Source: Burkholderia lata
GTDB taxonomy: Bacteria > Pseudomonadota > Gammaproteobacteria > Burkholderiales > Burkholderiaceae
DNA length: 64,000 nucleotides
Direction: 5' to 3'
Assembly: GCF_000012945.1 (NCBI RefSeq)
Contig: NC_007510.1
Coordinates: forward strand, 124,001-188,000
Below, in pieces: positions 36,889-48,391 of this stretch (the first letter of the stretch is position 1; the number at the start of each line of letters is the position of its first letter). The notes under the pieces are model-generated. The model saw only the letters and a list, made by a program, of their open reading frames with translations, did no database searches and had not been told where the DNA came from. Made by a program: the position numbers and the translations under genes.

Positions 36889-37923
36889 ATGGACCAACAC
36901 GTGGCGTGCAGCGAAGAACCGACGGCCGAAGACACGCGGCGCAACGCGCAGGGCGACGATGCGCTGGCCGGGCAGGCGGTCGTCAGCGTCGCGCATGACG
37001 CCGACGAGCAGGCGCGCAACCTGATCGGCTGGCGGCAGACCTACGACCAGCTCGCGGCTGGCCGTTTCGTCGGCACACTGACCGAGCTGCCGCTCGACAC
37101 GATGAAGCTGTTTCGCGAATCGACGAGCCACCTGCTGCGCCAGGCGTGCGAGGTGCGCGGCGATGCGTACTGGTTCGGCATCCCGCTCGTGTGCGACGGC
37201 ACCGCGCGTGTCGATGCGTGCCGCATCGGGCCGGGTGCGCTCGCGTTCCGGCCCGGCAACGTCGAATTCGAACTGGTGACGCCCGCGCAGTTTTCGATCT
37301 ACGGCATCGTCGTGCGCGGCGACGTGCTGCGCCACTATGCGGAGGAGGTCGAGCGCCGCGCGCTCGACGAGCGGCTGTTCACGCAGCGCGTGATGCAGGT
37401 CGGCGATGCGCGGCTCGCGCGCCTGTGTGCGCTGCTCGGCCGCCGGCTCGATGGGGCGGTGGCGATGGCCGGCCCGCTGGCCGACGCGCAGCGCGACGAC
37501 CTGCAGGCGGAGGTGCTGGCCGCGCTGTTCGACGTGTGCGCGCAACCGGCCGACGATGACACCGGCCGTGCGCCGTCGATGCGCCGCTGGATCGTCGAAC
37601 AGGCACGCGACTACGTGCTCGCGCACCGTACGCGCCCGGTCGGCGTGCCCGAGCTGTGCGAGCAATTGCACGTGAGCCGGCGCACGCTGCAGTACTGCTT
37701 CCAGGACGTGCTCGGCATGGCGCCCGCCACCTATCTGCGCACGCTGCGGCTGAATGGCGCGCGGCGTGACCTGTGCGGCCGCGCGGCCGGTTCGGTGCAG
37801 GACGTGGCGGAGGCGTGGGGCTTCTGGCATCTCAGCCAGTTCGCGACCGATTACCGGCGGCTGTTCGGCAAGCGGCCGTCGGAGACGCTGCGCGATCGCG
37901 CGGTGATGGTGGCGGTGGGGTGA
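36889..37923 (+). CDS. eutR: EutR-like AraC-family activator of ethanolamine utilisation
   Basis: The 344-residue protein resembles enterobacterial EutR along its length. The N-terminal effector part has LIGWRQTYDQLAAGRFVGTL, MKLFRESTSHLLRQACEV, YWFGIPLVCDG and VEFELVTPAQFSIYGIVV. The C-terminal AraC double HTH (about 240-340) has LCEQLHVSRRTLQYCFQDVL and WGFWHLSQFATDYRRLFGK. EutR senses ethanolamine together with adenosylcobalamin and activates eut genes. ATG 36889 is chosen for GGAGAGGGAGG just upstream. It lies 6 kb from eutBC, so the regulon is clustered but not contiguous. It may control eat-eutBC. Confidence 0.9.
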   Translation: MDQHVACSEEPTAEDTRRNAQGDDALAGQAVVSVAHDADEQARNLIGWRQTYDQLAAGRFVGTLTELPLDTMKLFRESTSHLLRQACEVRGDAYWFGIPLVCDGTARVDACRIGPGALAFRPGNVEFELVTPAQFSIYGIVVRGDVLRHYAEEVERRALDERLFTQRVMQVGDARLARLCALLGRRLDGAVAMAGPLADAQRDDLQAEVLAALFDVCAQPADDDTGRAPSMRRWIVEQARDYVLAHRTRPVGVPELCEQLHVSRRTLQYCFQDVLGMAPATYLRTLRLNGARRDLCGRAAGSVQDVAEAWGFWHLSQFATDYRRLFGKRPSETLRDRAVMVAVG

Positions 37924-37990
37924 GCGTGGGGCGGTAGTCGAAGCGGTTTTGGCTTTGGCGTCGACGCTGGCTCCAGCTCCAGCCCGGCTC

Positions 37991-38186
<196 letters not shown>

Positions 38187-38243
38187 GGCGCGTACCCGCA
38201 CCTACGCTTTCGGCCTCGCAACTGGCCACCGCACGCTGTTTCC

Positions 38244-39341
38244 CTATTCCGTCATAGCCGCCGCGTCGCGCGGCGCGGGCCACGCCAGCGCATCCCAGTC
38301 GATCGCGCGATAGGCAGCCTCGACCGCCGCGAGATCGGCCGGCCGTTCGCTGCGATGCAGCCCGCGCAATTCGGCGGGCACGTCGAGCGCGACCGGCACG
38401 CAATGCGGATAGTCGCGCACGCGCAGCGCCGGCCCGATCGTCGTGAAGCACGCGAGCGTCGGCACGTCGAAACCGTCGGCGAGATGCAGTGCGGCCGTGT
38501 CGGGCGCGAACAGCAGGCTGGCACCCTTGACCCACGCGATGAACCGGGCCGTATCGTCGGCCGCATCGGCGCTCACGTCGACATAGGCGGGATGCGAAAC
38601 GGGCCCGAACCCGGCCACCGGCAATCCGTAGCGCTGCGCGAGCTGCTCGACGAACATCGCCCGCAGCGCCGGCGGCACGCTGCGCAACGCGGTGCTCGCG
38701 GTCGGGCAGAACAGCACGTACGGGCGCCGCCAGTCCTCAGGCAACGCAGGCAGCGGCAGCCGCGCGAGCCAGCGGTTGCGCCTGGCCGACGCCGGTACCG
38801 ACGCGGGCTCCACGCCGAGCGCGTCGAGGAAGAAATCGATCATCGGCAGCCGCGCGAAGGCGGGCCAGTACAGGTGATTGCCGACGTCGATGCACGCCGC
38901 ATCCGCCGGCAGCGCGTCGGCGGGGTACGGCAGTGTGCGCGACGGCGCGACGATGTCGGCCGCGAGCGCATACAGCGCCTCGACATAGCGCGGCGCGCGG
39001 GCCGGCCGGTACAGCGTGAAGCGCAGGCCCGGGTGCGTCGTGCGCAGCGCGGCAAGGGCGGTGAGCCCGATCACCGAATCGCCGAGCGTGACACCCATCC
39101 CGTTGATCACATGCACGTGCCGTGCGCGGTCGTAGTCGAGCCGGAACGGCCGGTGCGCAGCGTGCAGCAGCCCACGCGCGGGCGCGGCCGGCACGTGGCC
39201 GACGGCAAGCGCGCCGCCGTGCTCGAGGTCGTAAGGCGCGACGAGCGTGCCGTCCGGTGCGAGCAGCGTGCCGGGGAGCGTGAGTGCGTCGTCGTGCGAC
39301 AGTGCGACGTCGGGCGGCGCGGCGTGCGTGTCCACCGTCAT
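38244..39341 (-). CDS. Glycosyltransferase family 9-like (heptosyltransferase-fold) protein
   Basis: The 365-residue protein resembles the GT-B fold of heptosyltransferases. Its middle begins NGMGVTLGDSVIGLTALAAL (Rossmann entry), followed by HPGLRFTLYRPARAPRYVEAL, VLFCPTASTALRSVPPALR and the nucleotide-sugar half FAPDTAALHLADGFDVPTLA. The first 80 residues are atypical and acidic. Its ATG overlaps the stop of the upstream ThDP enzyme gene (ATGA), so the two are translationally coupled, an odd pairing. The donor and acceptor are unknown. Confidence 0.7.
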   Translation of the reverse strand: MTVDTHAAPPDVALSHDDALTLPGTLLAPDGTLVAPYDLEHGGALAVGHVPAAPARGLLHAAHRPFRLDYDRARHVHVINGMGVTLGDSVIGLTALAALRTTHPGLRFTLYRPARAPRYVEALYALAADIVAPSRTLPYPADALPADAACIDVGNHLYWPAFARLPMIDFFLDALGVEPASVPASARRNRWLARLPLPALPEDWRRPYVLFCPTASTALRSVPPALRAMFVEQLAQRYGLPVAGFGPVSHPAYVDVSADAADDTARFIAWVKGASLLFAPDTAALHLADGFDVPTLACFTTIGPALRVRDYPHCVPVALDVPAELRGLHRSERPADLAAVEAAYRAIDWDALAWPAPRDAAAMTE

Positions 39342-41041
39342 CCGCCGCGTGCGCGGCGGCCCTGTTCGCGGATCTGCTCGAGCGTCGCGGCCGGCGTGCT
39401 GGCGTCCTGCGGAATACGGATCTCGATCAGCGCGGGCAGCCCGCAGGTCAGCGCGCGTTCGAGCGCGGGCGCGAAATCGGCGGTGCGCTCGACGGTCTCG
39501 CCATGCGCGCCGAACGCGCGCGCATACGCGGCGAAATCGGGATTCGTGAGCCCCGTGCCGTGCACGCGTCCCGGGTAGTTGCGCTCCTGATGCATGCGGA
39601 TCGTGCCGAAATGCCCGTTGTTGACGACGATCACGACGATGTTCAGCCCGTACTGCATCGCGGTCGCGAGCTCGTTGCCGGCCATCATGAAGCAGCCATC
39701 GCCCGCGAGCGCGACGACGGCGCGCGACGGGTACAGCGACTTCGCGGCAAGCGCGGCTGGCACGCCGTAGCCCATCGCGCCGCTGGTCGGCGCGAGCTGC
39801 GAGCGGAAGTGCCGGTACGCGAAGTGGCGATGCAGCCAGATCGCATAGTTGCCGGCGCCGTTGGTGAGGATCGCGTCATGCGGCAGGCGCTCGCGCAGCT
39901 GCACCATCACGTCGCCGAGCTGGACGTCGCCGGGCATCGGCAGCGGCGCATGCCATTCGCGATACGCACGATGCGCGTCGGCAGCCGTGCCGGCCCACGC
40001 CGGGTGCTCGGGCGCCTCGAGCGCGGCGAGCGGCGCGGCGATCTCGGGCATGCCCGACACGATCGGCAGGTCGGCCGCATACACACGGCCGAGCTCGTCC
40101 GCGCCCTGGTGCACGTGGATCAGCGTCTGGCGCGTCTTCGGGATGTCGAGCAGCGTGTAGCCGCCGGTCGTCGCTTCGCCGAGGCGCGGCCCGATCACGA
40201 GCAGCAGGTCGGCGTCGCGGATGCGCTTCCCGAGCGCGGGGTTGATCCCGAGCCCGACGTCGCCCGCGTAGTTCGGGTGCGCGTTGTCGATCGTGTCCTG
40301 GTAGCGGAATGCGCAGGCCACCGGCAACTGCCAGCGCTCGACGAAGGTGCGCAGGTTCGCGCACGCGTCGGGCGTCCAGCCGCTGCCGCCGACGATCGCG
40401 AACGGCCGTTCCGCGCGCGCGAGCCGCTCGCGCAACTCGTCGAGCTGCGCGGCCGACGGCGCGGCCGCGACGCGCTTCGCGGCCGGCACGACGGGCTGCG
40501 GCGCGCATGCTTCGGACAGCACGTCTTCCGGCAGCGCGAGCACGACCGGGCCGGGCCTGCCGGACGTCGCGACGTGGAACGCATGGCTCAGGTATTCGGG
40601 AATGCGGCGCGGGTCGTCGATCTGCGCGACCCATTTCGCCATCTGGCCGAACATCCGCCGGTAGTCGATTTCCTGGAAGGCTTCGCGGTCGAGGTGCTCG
40701 CGCGCGCACTGGCCGACGAACAGGATCATCGGCGTCGAATCCTGGAACGCGGTGTGCACGCCGATCGACGCATGGGTCGCGCCGGGCCCGCGCGTGACGA
40801 ATGCGATGCCGGGGCGGCCGGTCAGCTTGCCGACGGCCTCGGCCATGTTCGCGGCGGCCGCCTCGTGGCGGCAGACGACCGTCTGGATGCGGGCGGTGTC
40901 GTCCGCGAGCGCATCGAGTACGGCGAGGAAACTCTCGCCCGGCACGCAGAACACGCGTTCGACGTGATTGGCGAGCAACGCATCGACGAGCAGTCGCGCG
41001 CCGGTGGTGGCGGGCTGCTCGAGATCCTTGGAATGCGACAT
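39338..41041 (-). CDS. Thiamine-diphosphate-dependent enzyme, acetolactate synthase large-subunit-like
   Basis: The 567-residue protein has the three POX/ALS domains. The N-terminal pyrimidine-binding domain includes the catalytic Glu (VFCVPGESFLAVLDAL, VVCRHEAAAANMAEA, GPGATHASIGVHTAFQDSTP). The central domain follows (FAIVGGSGWTPDA). The pyrophosphate domain has GDGCFMMAGNELATAM and NNGHFGTIRMHQERNYPGRV. It could be a catabolic acetolactate synthase, or a decarboxylase or carboligase of another 2-oxo acid; no small regulatory subunit is nearby. ATG 41041 follows GGAGAC. It overlaps the GT9-like gene by 4 bp. Confidence 0.88.
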   Translation of the reverse strand: MSHSKDLEQPATTGARLLVDALLANHVERVFCVPGESFLAVLDALADDTARIQTVVCRHEAAAANMAEAVGKLTGRPGIAFVTRGPGATHASIGVHTAFQDSTPMILFVGQCAREHLDREAFQEIDYRRMFGQMAKWVAQIDDPRRIPEYLSHAFHVATSGRPGPVVLALPEDVLSEACAPQPVVPAAKRVAAAPSAAQLDELRERLARAERPFAIVGGSGWTPDACANLRTFVERWQLPVACAFRYQDTIDNAHPNYAGDVGLGINPALGKRIRDADLLLVIGPRLGEATTGGYTLLDIPKTRQTLIHVHQGADELGRVYAADLPIVSGMPEIAAPLAALEAPEHPAWAGTAADAHRAYREWHAPLPMPGDVQLGDVMVQLRERLPHDAILTNGAGNYAIWLHRHFAYRHFRSQLAPTSGAMGYGVPAALAAKSLYPSRAVVALAGDGCFMMAGNELATAMQYGLNIVVIVVNNGHFGTIRMHQERNYPGRVHGTGLTNPDFAAYARAFGAHGETVERTADFAPALERALTCGLPALIEIRIPQDASTPAATLEQIREQGRRARGG

Positions 41042-41143
41042 GGGCTGCCGTCTCCCTGGGTAGCGGGACGTACAGCTTACGCCCGTTGACGGGGCGCCGG
41101 TACGCCGGCCGCTGAAAAGTGTCGGAACACGTAGGGATTCAGC

Positions 41144-41185
41144 GCACGCACATCGGTTTCGGCCGAACGGCCAGCTTGTGCGTGC
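41144..41185. other. Long inverted repeat upstream of the ThDP-enzyme operon
   Basis: GCACGCACA (41144-41152) and TGTGCGTGC (41177-41185) are perfect 9-bp arms around a 24-bp centre. They lie about 100-145 bp upstream of the ThDP enzyme start. It may be an operator. The rest of the 361-bp gap 41042-41402 shows only the vapBC operator described separately. Confidence 0.4.
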
Positions 41186-41363
41186 CTCCCCGACGCTGAA
41201 AAATCGAGCGCTACGAATGTGGAGCCGGCCTGCTTGGCGTGGGCGCCGCGGAAGCGGCCCTATCCGGACCGAAATGAACGGTAAGCCGGCGTTTGCTTCC
41301 GAATCGATACCGAGGTGAGCGCACATGTACACACATGGATTTACATCGTCGACCAGGCGGATA

Positions 41364-41386
41364 TACTGTACATCCACAGTACATCC
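41364..41386 (+). promoter_or_regulatory. Probable vapBC operator
   Basis: The inverted repeat TACTGT (41364-41369) / ACAGTA (41376-41381) overlaps two direct copies of TACATCC (41369-41375 and 41380-41386). It lies 17 bp before the vapB start, the usual position for an antitoxin-bound autoregulatory site. Confidence 0.65.
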
Positions 41387-41402
41387 GGATGTTGAGGGCG
41401 AC

Positions 41403-41639
41403 ATGCATACGACGAGGGTATTTCGGAACGGCAACTCGCAGGCTGTGCGAATTCCTGCCGACCTTGCCTATGAGCGCAGTGATATCGAACTGGAAATCGA
41501 GCGCATCGGTGACGAAATCCGTATTCGGCCGGCGCGGCGGCCTTTGACGAACGTCCTCGATAAGTTCGCGAAATTCGGGCCGGATTTCATGGCCGAAGGG
41601 CGTGGCGACCACGAGCAGGCCGAACGCGAGGGTTTGTGA
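41403..41639 (+). CDS. vapB: VapB-type antitoxin (AbrB/SpoVT fold)
   Basis: The 78-residue antitoxin has the typical swapped-hairpin start MHTTRVFRNGNSQAVRIPAD for DNA binding. A disordered C-terminal tail (LDKFAKFGPDFMAEGRGDHE) wraps the toxin. The stop TGA overlaps the toxin ATG by one base, giving tight translational coupling. I start at ATG 41403 because similarity begins there; longer in-frame starts run through the operator. It represses its own operon with VapC. Confidence 0.92.
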   Translation: MHTTRVFRNGNSQAVRIPADLAYERSDIELEIERIGDEIRIRPARRPLTNVLDKFAKFGPDFMAEGRGDHEQAEREGL

Positions 41640-42040
41640 TGGCGCGCTACATGCTCGACACCAACATGTGCCTCTACCTGATGAAGAATCAGCCGGAGCA
41701 GGTTGCGAGACGATTTGCGCAGTGCTACACGGGGGACGTCGTGATGTCGGCGATCACGTACGCCGAACTCGAGTACGGCGTCACCGCGTGCGCGAGTCCA
41801 GCGCGGGAGCGCGGCAATCTTGCCGCGCTGATCGACGATATTCCGGTCGCGCCGTTCGACGTCGCGGCTGCGCAAGCGTACGGCCCGGTCCGCGAGGCAA
41901 CCCGCGATCGGAAGAAGGATCACCTCGACAAGCTGATCGCCGCACACGCGGTGTCGCTCGATGTCGTCCTCGTGACCAACAACGAGCGGGATTTCGACAG
42001 CTATCCGGGATTGCGGCTGGAAAACTGGCTGAACGACTAG
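41639..42040 (+). CDS. vapC: VapC toxin, PIN-domain ribonuclease
   Basis: The 133-residue PIN-domain toxin probably cleaves tRNA or rRNA. The acidic catalytic set is intact: D7 in MLDTN, E43 in YAELEYG, D97 in HLDKLIAAHA and D118 in TNNERDF. It starts at ATG 41639, overlapping the vapB stop. A GTG one codon upstream is in the same frame but less likely. With intact residues it should be active and held in check by VapB. Confidence 0.93.
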   Translation: MARYMLDTNMCLYLMKNQPEQVARRFAQCYTGDVVMSAITYAELEYGVTACASPARERGNLAALIDDIPVAPFDVAAAQAYGPVREATRDRKKDHLDKLIAAHAVSLDVVLVTNNERDFDSYPGLRLENWLND

Positions 42041-42107
42041 TGCCGGGTACCGTGTCCGGCGGTCATGCGGGAGATTGATCCGTCCCGCGCGACCGCCGGA
42101 TCCGGCA

Positions 42108-43496
42108 TCAGCACTCGACGATATTGACCGCCAGCCCGCCGCGCGACGTTTCCTTGTACTTCGTCTTCATGTCGGCACCCGTCTCGCGCATCGTCTTGAT
42201 CACGGAGTCGAGCGACACGTAGTGCGAGCCGTCGCCGCGCAGCGCCATGCGCGCCGCGTTGACCGCCTTCACCGACGCCATCGCGTTGCGCTCGATGCAC
42301 GGGATCTGCACCATCCCGCCGACCGGGTCGCAGGTAAGGCCGAGGTTGTGTTCCATCCCGATCTCGGCTGCGTTCTCGACCTGGTGCGGCGTGCCGCCGA
42401 GCACGGCCGCGAGCGCGCCGGCCGCCATCGAGCACGCGACGCCCACTTCGCCCTGGCAGCCGACTTCCGCACCGGAGATCGACGCATTCAGCTTGTAAAG
42501 AATGCCGATCGCGGCGGCCGTCAGCAGGAAGTCGATCACGCCCTGTTCGTTCGCGCCGGGCGTGAAGCGCGTGTAGTAGTGCAGCACGGCCGGGATGATG
42601 CCGGCCGCGCCGTTGGTCGGCGCGGTGACGACGCGGCCGCCGGCCGCGTTTTCCTCGTTGACCGCGATCGCGTACAGGTTGATCCAGTCGATCATCGACA
42701 GCGGGTCCTGCAGCGCGCGCTCCGGGCTGCCCGTCAGCGTGCGGTACAGCTGCGGCGCGCGGCGCTTGACCTGGAACGGGCCGGGCAGGTTGCCGTCGGC
42801 TTCCGGGTTGCCGATTCCGCAGCCGCGCGACACGCACGACTGCATCACGGCCCAGATCTTCAGCAGGCCGTCGCGCGTCTCTTCCTCGGTGTGCCACGCG
42901 CGCTCGTTTTCCCACATCAGCTGCGCGATCGACTTGCCGGTCGACTCGGTCAGCGCGAGCAGCTCGGCGCCGGTGCGGAACGGGTGCGTCATCTGCTCGG
43001 CCGCGCTCAGCACCTTCGTGTTCGGTGCGCCGGCCGTCACGACGAAGCCGCCGCCGACCGACAGGTAGGTGCGCTCGACCAGCACGTTGCCGCTCGCGTC
43101 GGACGCGCGCAGCTTCATCCCGTTCGGGTGCTCGGGCAGCGCCTGGCGGTAGAACGCGATGTTCTCCTTCAGCACGAACGGCACCGGATGCGTGCCGAGC
43201 AGCGCGAGCTTCTTCGATTTGCGGATGTCTTCCAGCCGCGCGTCGATGGTTTCGGGATCGACGGTGTCGGGCGCGTCACCGAGCAGGCCGAGCATCACGC
43301 CGCGGTCGGTGCCGTGGCCTTTGCCGGTCGCGCCGAGCGAGCCGTACAGCTCGACCTTCACGTGTGCCGTTGCGTCGAGTTGTCCGTCGCGCTCGAGGCC
43401 CTGGACGAACATCAGCGCCGCGCGCATCGGCCCGACCGTATGCGAGCTGGACGGACCGATACCGATCTTGAAGAGGTCAAAGACGCTGACTGCCAT
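42108..43496 (-). CDS. sdaA: L-serine ammonia-lyase (L-serine deaminase)
   Basis: The single-chain iron-sulfur serine dehydratase (462 residues) converts L-serine to pyruvate and ammonia. It has [20 protein letters not shown] at the N-terminus (beta domain), [13 protein letters not shown], and the catalytic-domain motifs [37 protein letters not shown] and [18 protein letters not shown]. The cysteines EVGC, LTC and IPC fit the 4Fe-4S ligands. The length is typical of the 4Fe-4S type I family. It is one gene away from the glycine cleavage operon, so serine formed from glycine can be turned into pyruvate. It has its own spacing (30 bp from the alginate-lyase-like gene) and may be read together with it. 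Confidence 0.96.
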   Translation of the reverse strand: MAVSVFDLFKIGIGPSSSHTVGPMRAALMFVQGLERDGQLDATAHVKVELYGSLGATGKGHGTDRGVMLGLLGDAPDTVDPETIDARLEDIRKSKKLALLGTHPVPFVLKENIAFYRQALPEHPNGMKLRASDASGNVLVERTYLSVGGGFVVTAGAPNTKVLSAAEQMTHPFRTGAELLALTESTGKSIAQLMWENERAWHTEEETRDGLLKIWAVMQSCVSRGCGIGNPEADGNLPGPFQVKRRAPQLYRTLTGSPERALQDPLSMIDWINLYAIAVNEENAAGGRVVTAPTNGAAGIIPAVLHYYTRFTPGANEQGVIDFLLTAAAIGILYKLNASISGAEVGCQGEVGVACSMAAGALAAVLGGTPHQVENAAEIGMEHNLGLTCDPVGGMVQIPCIERNAMASVKAVNAARMALRGDGSHYVSLDSVIKTMRETGADMKTKYKETSRGGLAVNIVEC

Positions 43497-43526
43497 GTTG
43501 ATTCCTGCCTTGCTTTAAGAATAATG

Positions 43527-44663
43527 CTAGCGCGCCTGCAATGGCAGGCACGCGGCGAGCCATGCGGGCGGCGTTGGGGAAAGCTGCTGCGCGACGCGGG
43601 CATAGCGTCCGTCGAGCCGCGCGGCCAGATGAAAGAGTTCGGTGGCGTTTTTCGGGTCCCACTGCCCCGTGTAGCCCGGCAGGCCGGCCTCGCGGCGCTT
43701 CGCGTCGAACGGCACCGGCGAATTCACGAACTCCTCGTGCGTTTTCTCGCCGAGCGCGTACGGCACGAGCCAGTCGAGCGCGGCCGCGAGCGTCGCGCCG
43801 TTCGCGCCCCGTTCGCGCAGCCAGTTGCGGTTGAAGCGGCGCGCGGCGAGCGCGGCCGTCACCAGCGGCTGCAGGTCGTAGACCGCGTAATGCAGCGCAT
43901 CGCGTTCCTCGAAGTCCCAGGTCTTGCCGTCCGGGCCGATGTTGTCGGCGAGATGCTCGACGAACAGCCGCTGCGCGGCATTCATCATCTTGCGATCGCC
44001 GAGCGTGAACGCGGACAGCGCGATCAGCTTGATCCGGTGGCTCTGCCAGTTGTTGCGCCAGGTGCCGGTGAGCGGGCGCTTCTGCGCGTCGATCTGCGCG
44101 ACATAGCCGGCGCCGAGCTTCGCGATGAACGCGGCCGTCGCGTTGCGGGTCTTCACCGGCAGCGCGCTCGCGGTCATGTCGTACGCGACGATCAGGCTTT
44201 CAAAACGCGTCTCGTCGATCGGGTTGAAACTCGGCTGGTAGGTCGAAACCCACGCGGACAGGAAGCGGTCGACGAGCTGCAGGTAGCGCGGCGCGTTCGT
44301 CACGCGCCACGCGAGCGCCGCATCGCGCATCAGGTCGAGATCCTTCAGCGCGGCGGCGCTCTGGTCGTAGATACCTTCGTGCGGCAGCGTGCCCTCGGTG
44401 TGCACGCGCGCCATCGCCTTCGGCTGCTCGCCGATACGCGCGTCGACGCTGCGGATCAGCGCCTGGATGCCCGGCTCGGCCTGTGTCGTCTCGCTCGCCT
44501 GCAGTGCCGGCGCCGCGCAGAAATTCATCGCCGCGCGCGCGCTGCCGGACGCGCCGAGGCCGGCGGCGGCAAACGACAGCGACGCAACGAGCATCGGCAC
44601 GACGCGGCGCGCGCGCGGCCGCCTTTGCATTGCACCATGGCCCGGAAACATCGGACGCACCAT
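43527..44663 (-). CDS. Secreted alginate-lyase-family (PL5-like) protein
   Basis: The 378-residue protein has an Arg-rich signal peptide (about 1-44, ending GSARA). An all-alpha toroid of the alginate lyase family follows, with FNPIDETRFESLIVAYDMTA, NNWQSHRIKLIALSAFTLGD and FEERDALHYAVYDLQPLVTA. The NNWQSHR and YAVYDLQP regions correspond to the conserved catalytic zone. It would cut a uronic-acid-type polysaccharide in the periplasm or outside the cell, but no alginate genes are near, so the real substrate is open. ATG 44663 is chosen because AAGGAG lies 6 nt upstream; an ATG 15 nt further upstream has no ribosome site. It lies between sdaA and gcvP on the same strand but behind the gcvP terminator. 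Confidence 0.82.
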   Translation of the reverse strand: MVRPMFPGHGAMQRRPRARRVVPMLVASLSFAAAGLGASGSARAAMNFCAAPALQASETTQAEPGIQALIRSVDARIGEQPKAMARVHTEGTLPHEGIYDQSAAALKDLDLMRDAALAWRVTNAPRYLQLVDRFLSAWVSTYQPSFNPIDETRFESLIVAYDMTASALPVKTRNATAAFIAKLGAGYVAQIDAQKRPLTGTWRNNWQSHRIKLIALSAFTLGDRKMMNAAQRLFVEHLADNIGPDGKTWDFEERDALHYAVYDLQPLVTAALAARRFNRNWLRERGANGATLAAALDWLVPYALGEKTHEEFVNSPVPFDAKRREAGLPGYTGQWDPKNATELFHLAARLDGRYARVAQQLSPTPPAWLAACLPLQAR

Positions 44664-44743
44664 GCGGAACTCCTTCATTGGCTGGATCGCGTGTGATGTT
44701 AGCCGGATTGGCGGGCGAACGTGAACCGGTTCGAGCGGCGATC

Positions 44744-44777
44744 AAAAAAACCGCACGCAACCCCGGGTTGCGTGCGG
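44744..44777 (-). terminator. Intrinsic terminator of the gcv operon
   Basis: A perfect 13-bp stem (CCGCACGCAACCC at 44751-44763, GGGTTGCGTGCGG at 44765-44777) is followed on the minus strand by seven T. It is 38 bp past the gcvP stop. Confidence 0.93.
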
Positions 44778-44814
44778 TGCGGTCACCATCGGGCGGCTCC
44801 TGGCCTGGCGTGCG

Positions 44815-47742
<2,928 letters not shown>

Positions 47743-47756
47743 GGCGTTCCTTGGTC

Positions 47757-47837
47757 GGCCCGAGGGGGTGCTTCGACACCGGCTCGGGCCGCATGCTTGG
47801 CAATCGGCCGGAGCGTGCGCCTGGACGCTTGCTCCGG
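47757..47837 (-). other. Two hairpins between gcvH and gcvP
   Basis: GGCCCGAG/CTCGGGCC (47757-47764 with 47783-47790) and CCGGAGC/GCTCCGG (47808-47814 with 47831-47837) form stems in the 147-bp spacer. Neither is followed by a T tract. They may stabilise the upstream gcvTH message or set the H-to-P protein ratio. Confidence 0.55.
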
Positions 47838-47889
47838 CTTCGCGCGAGGCAGGGCGGCTGACCTACCCCGCGCGATACGAGTGAGAAAG

Positions 47890-48273
47890 TTAGTCGCCGA
47901 TCAGCTTCTTGTAAGCGTCGGCGCTGAGCAGGTTGTCGGTATTGGCGCCGGCGGCGAGCTTGATCTTGAACAGCCAGGCTTCGTACGGATCGCCATTGAC
48001 ATCTTCCGGCGTGTCCGCAGCGTCCTGGTTGAACGCGATGATCTCGCCCGATACCGGCGAGTAGATGTCGGATGCAGCCTTCACCGACTCGACGACGCCG
48101 ATGGCGTCGCCTGCCTTCACCTGCTTGCCGGCTTGCGGCAACTCGAGGAACACGATGTCGCCAAGCGTGCTCTGTGCGTGATCGGTGATGCCGACCGTCA
48201 GCGTGCCGTCTGCTTCGGTGCGGATCCACTCGTGTTCGTCGGTGTATTTCAGATCGGCCGGGACGTTGCTCAT
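47890..48273 (-). CDS. gcvH: Glycine cleavage system H protein
   Basis: The 127-residue lipoyl carrier of the glycine cleavage complex shows [36 protein letters not shown] and the lipoylation site [18 protein letters not shown] with K65. ATG 48273 gives the expected N-terminus [10 protein letters not shown], and AGGAGCTTCCG precedes it. It is the second gene of the gcv operon, 118 bp after gcvT. That spacer holds a short hairpin (48369-48376 with 48381-48388). Confidence 0.97.
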   Translation of the reverse strand: MSNVPADLKYTDEHEWIRTEADGTLTVGITDHAQSTLGDIVFLELPQAGKQVKAGDAIGVVESVKAASDIYSPVSGEIIAFNQDAADTPEDVNGDPYEAWLFKIKLAAGANTDNLLSADAYKKLIGD

Positions 48274-48368
48274 CGGAAGCTCCTGATTAAAAGGGTTTAT
48301 TCGTTTTGCTGACGCGCCGCCGGGGCGCGCCGGGTGTGGTGTTGCGCCGGGCGCCATCTCCCGGCTTC

Positions 48369-48388
48369 CCGGGAGGCGGGCCTCCCGG
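48369..48388 (-). other. Intercistronic hairpin after gcvT
   Basis: CCGGGAGG (48369-48376) and CCTCCCGG (48381-48388) form an 8-bp stem with a 4-nt loop just past the gcvT stop codon. It has no T tract. Confidence 0.5.
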
Positions 48389-48391
48389 CCG

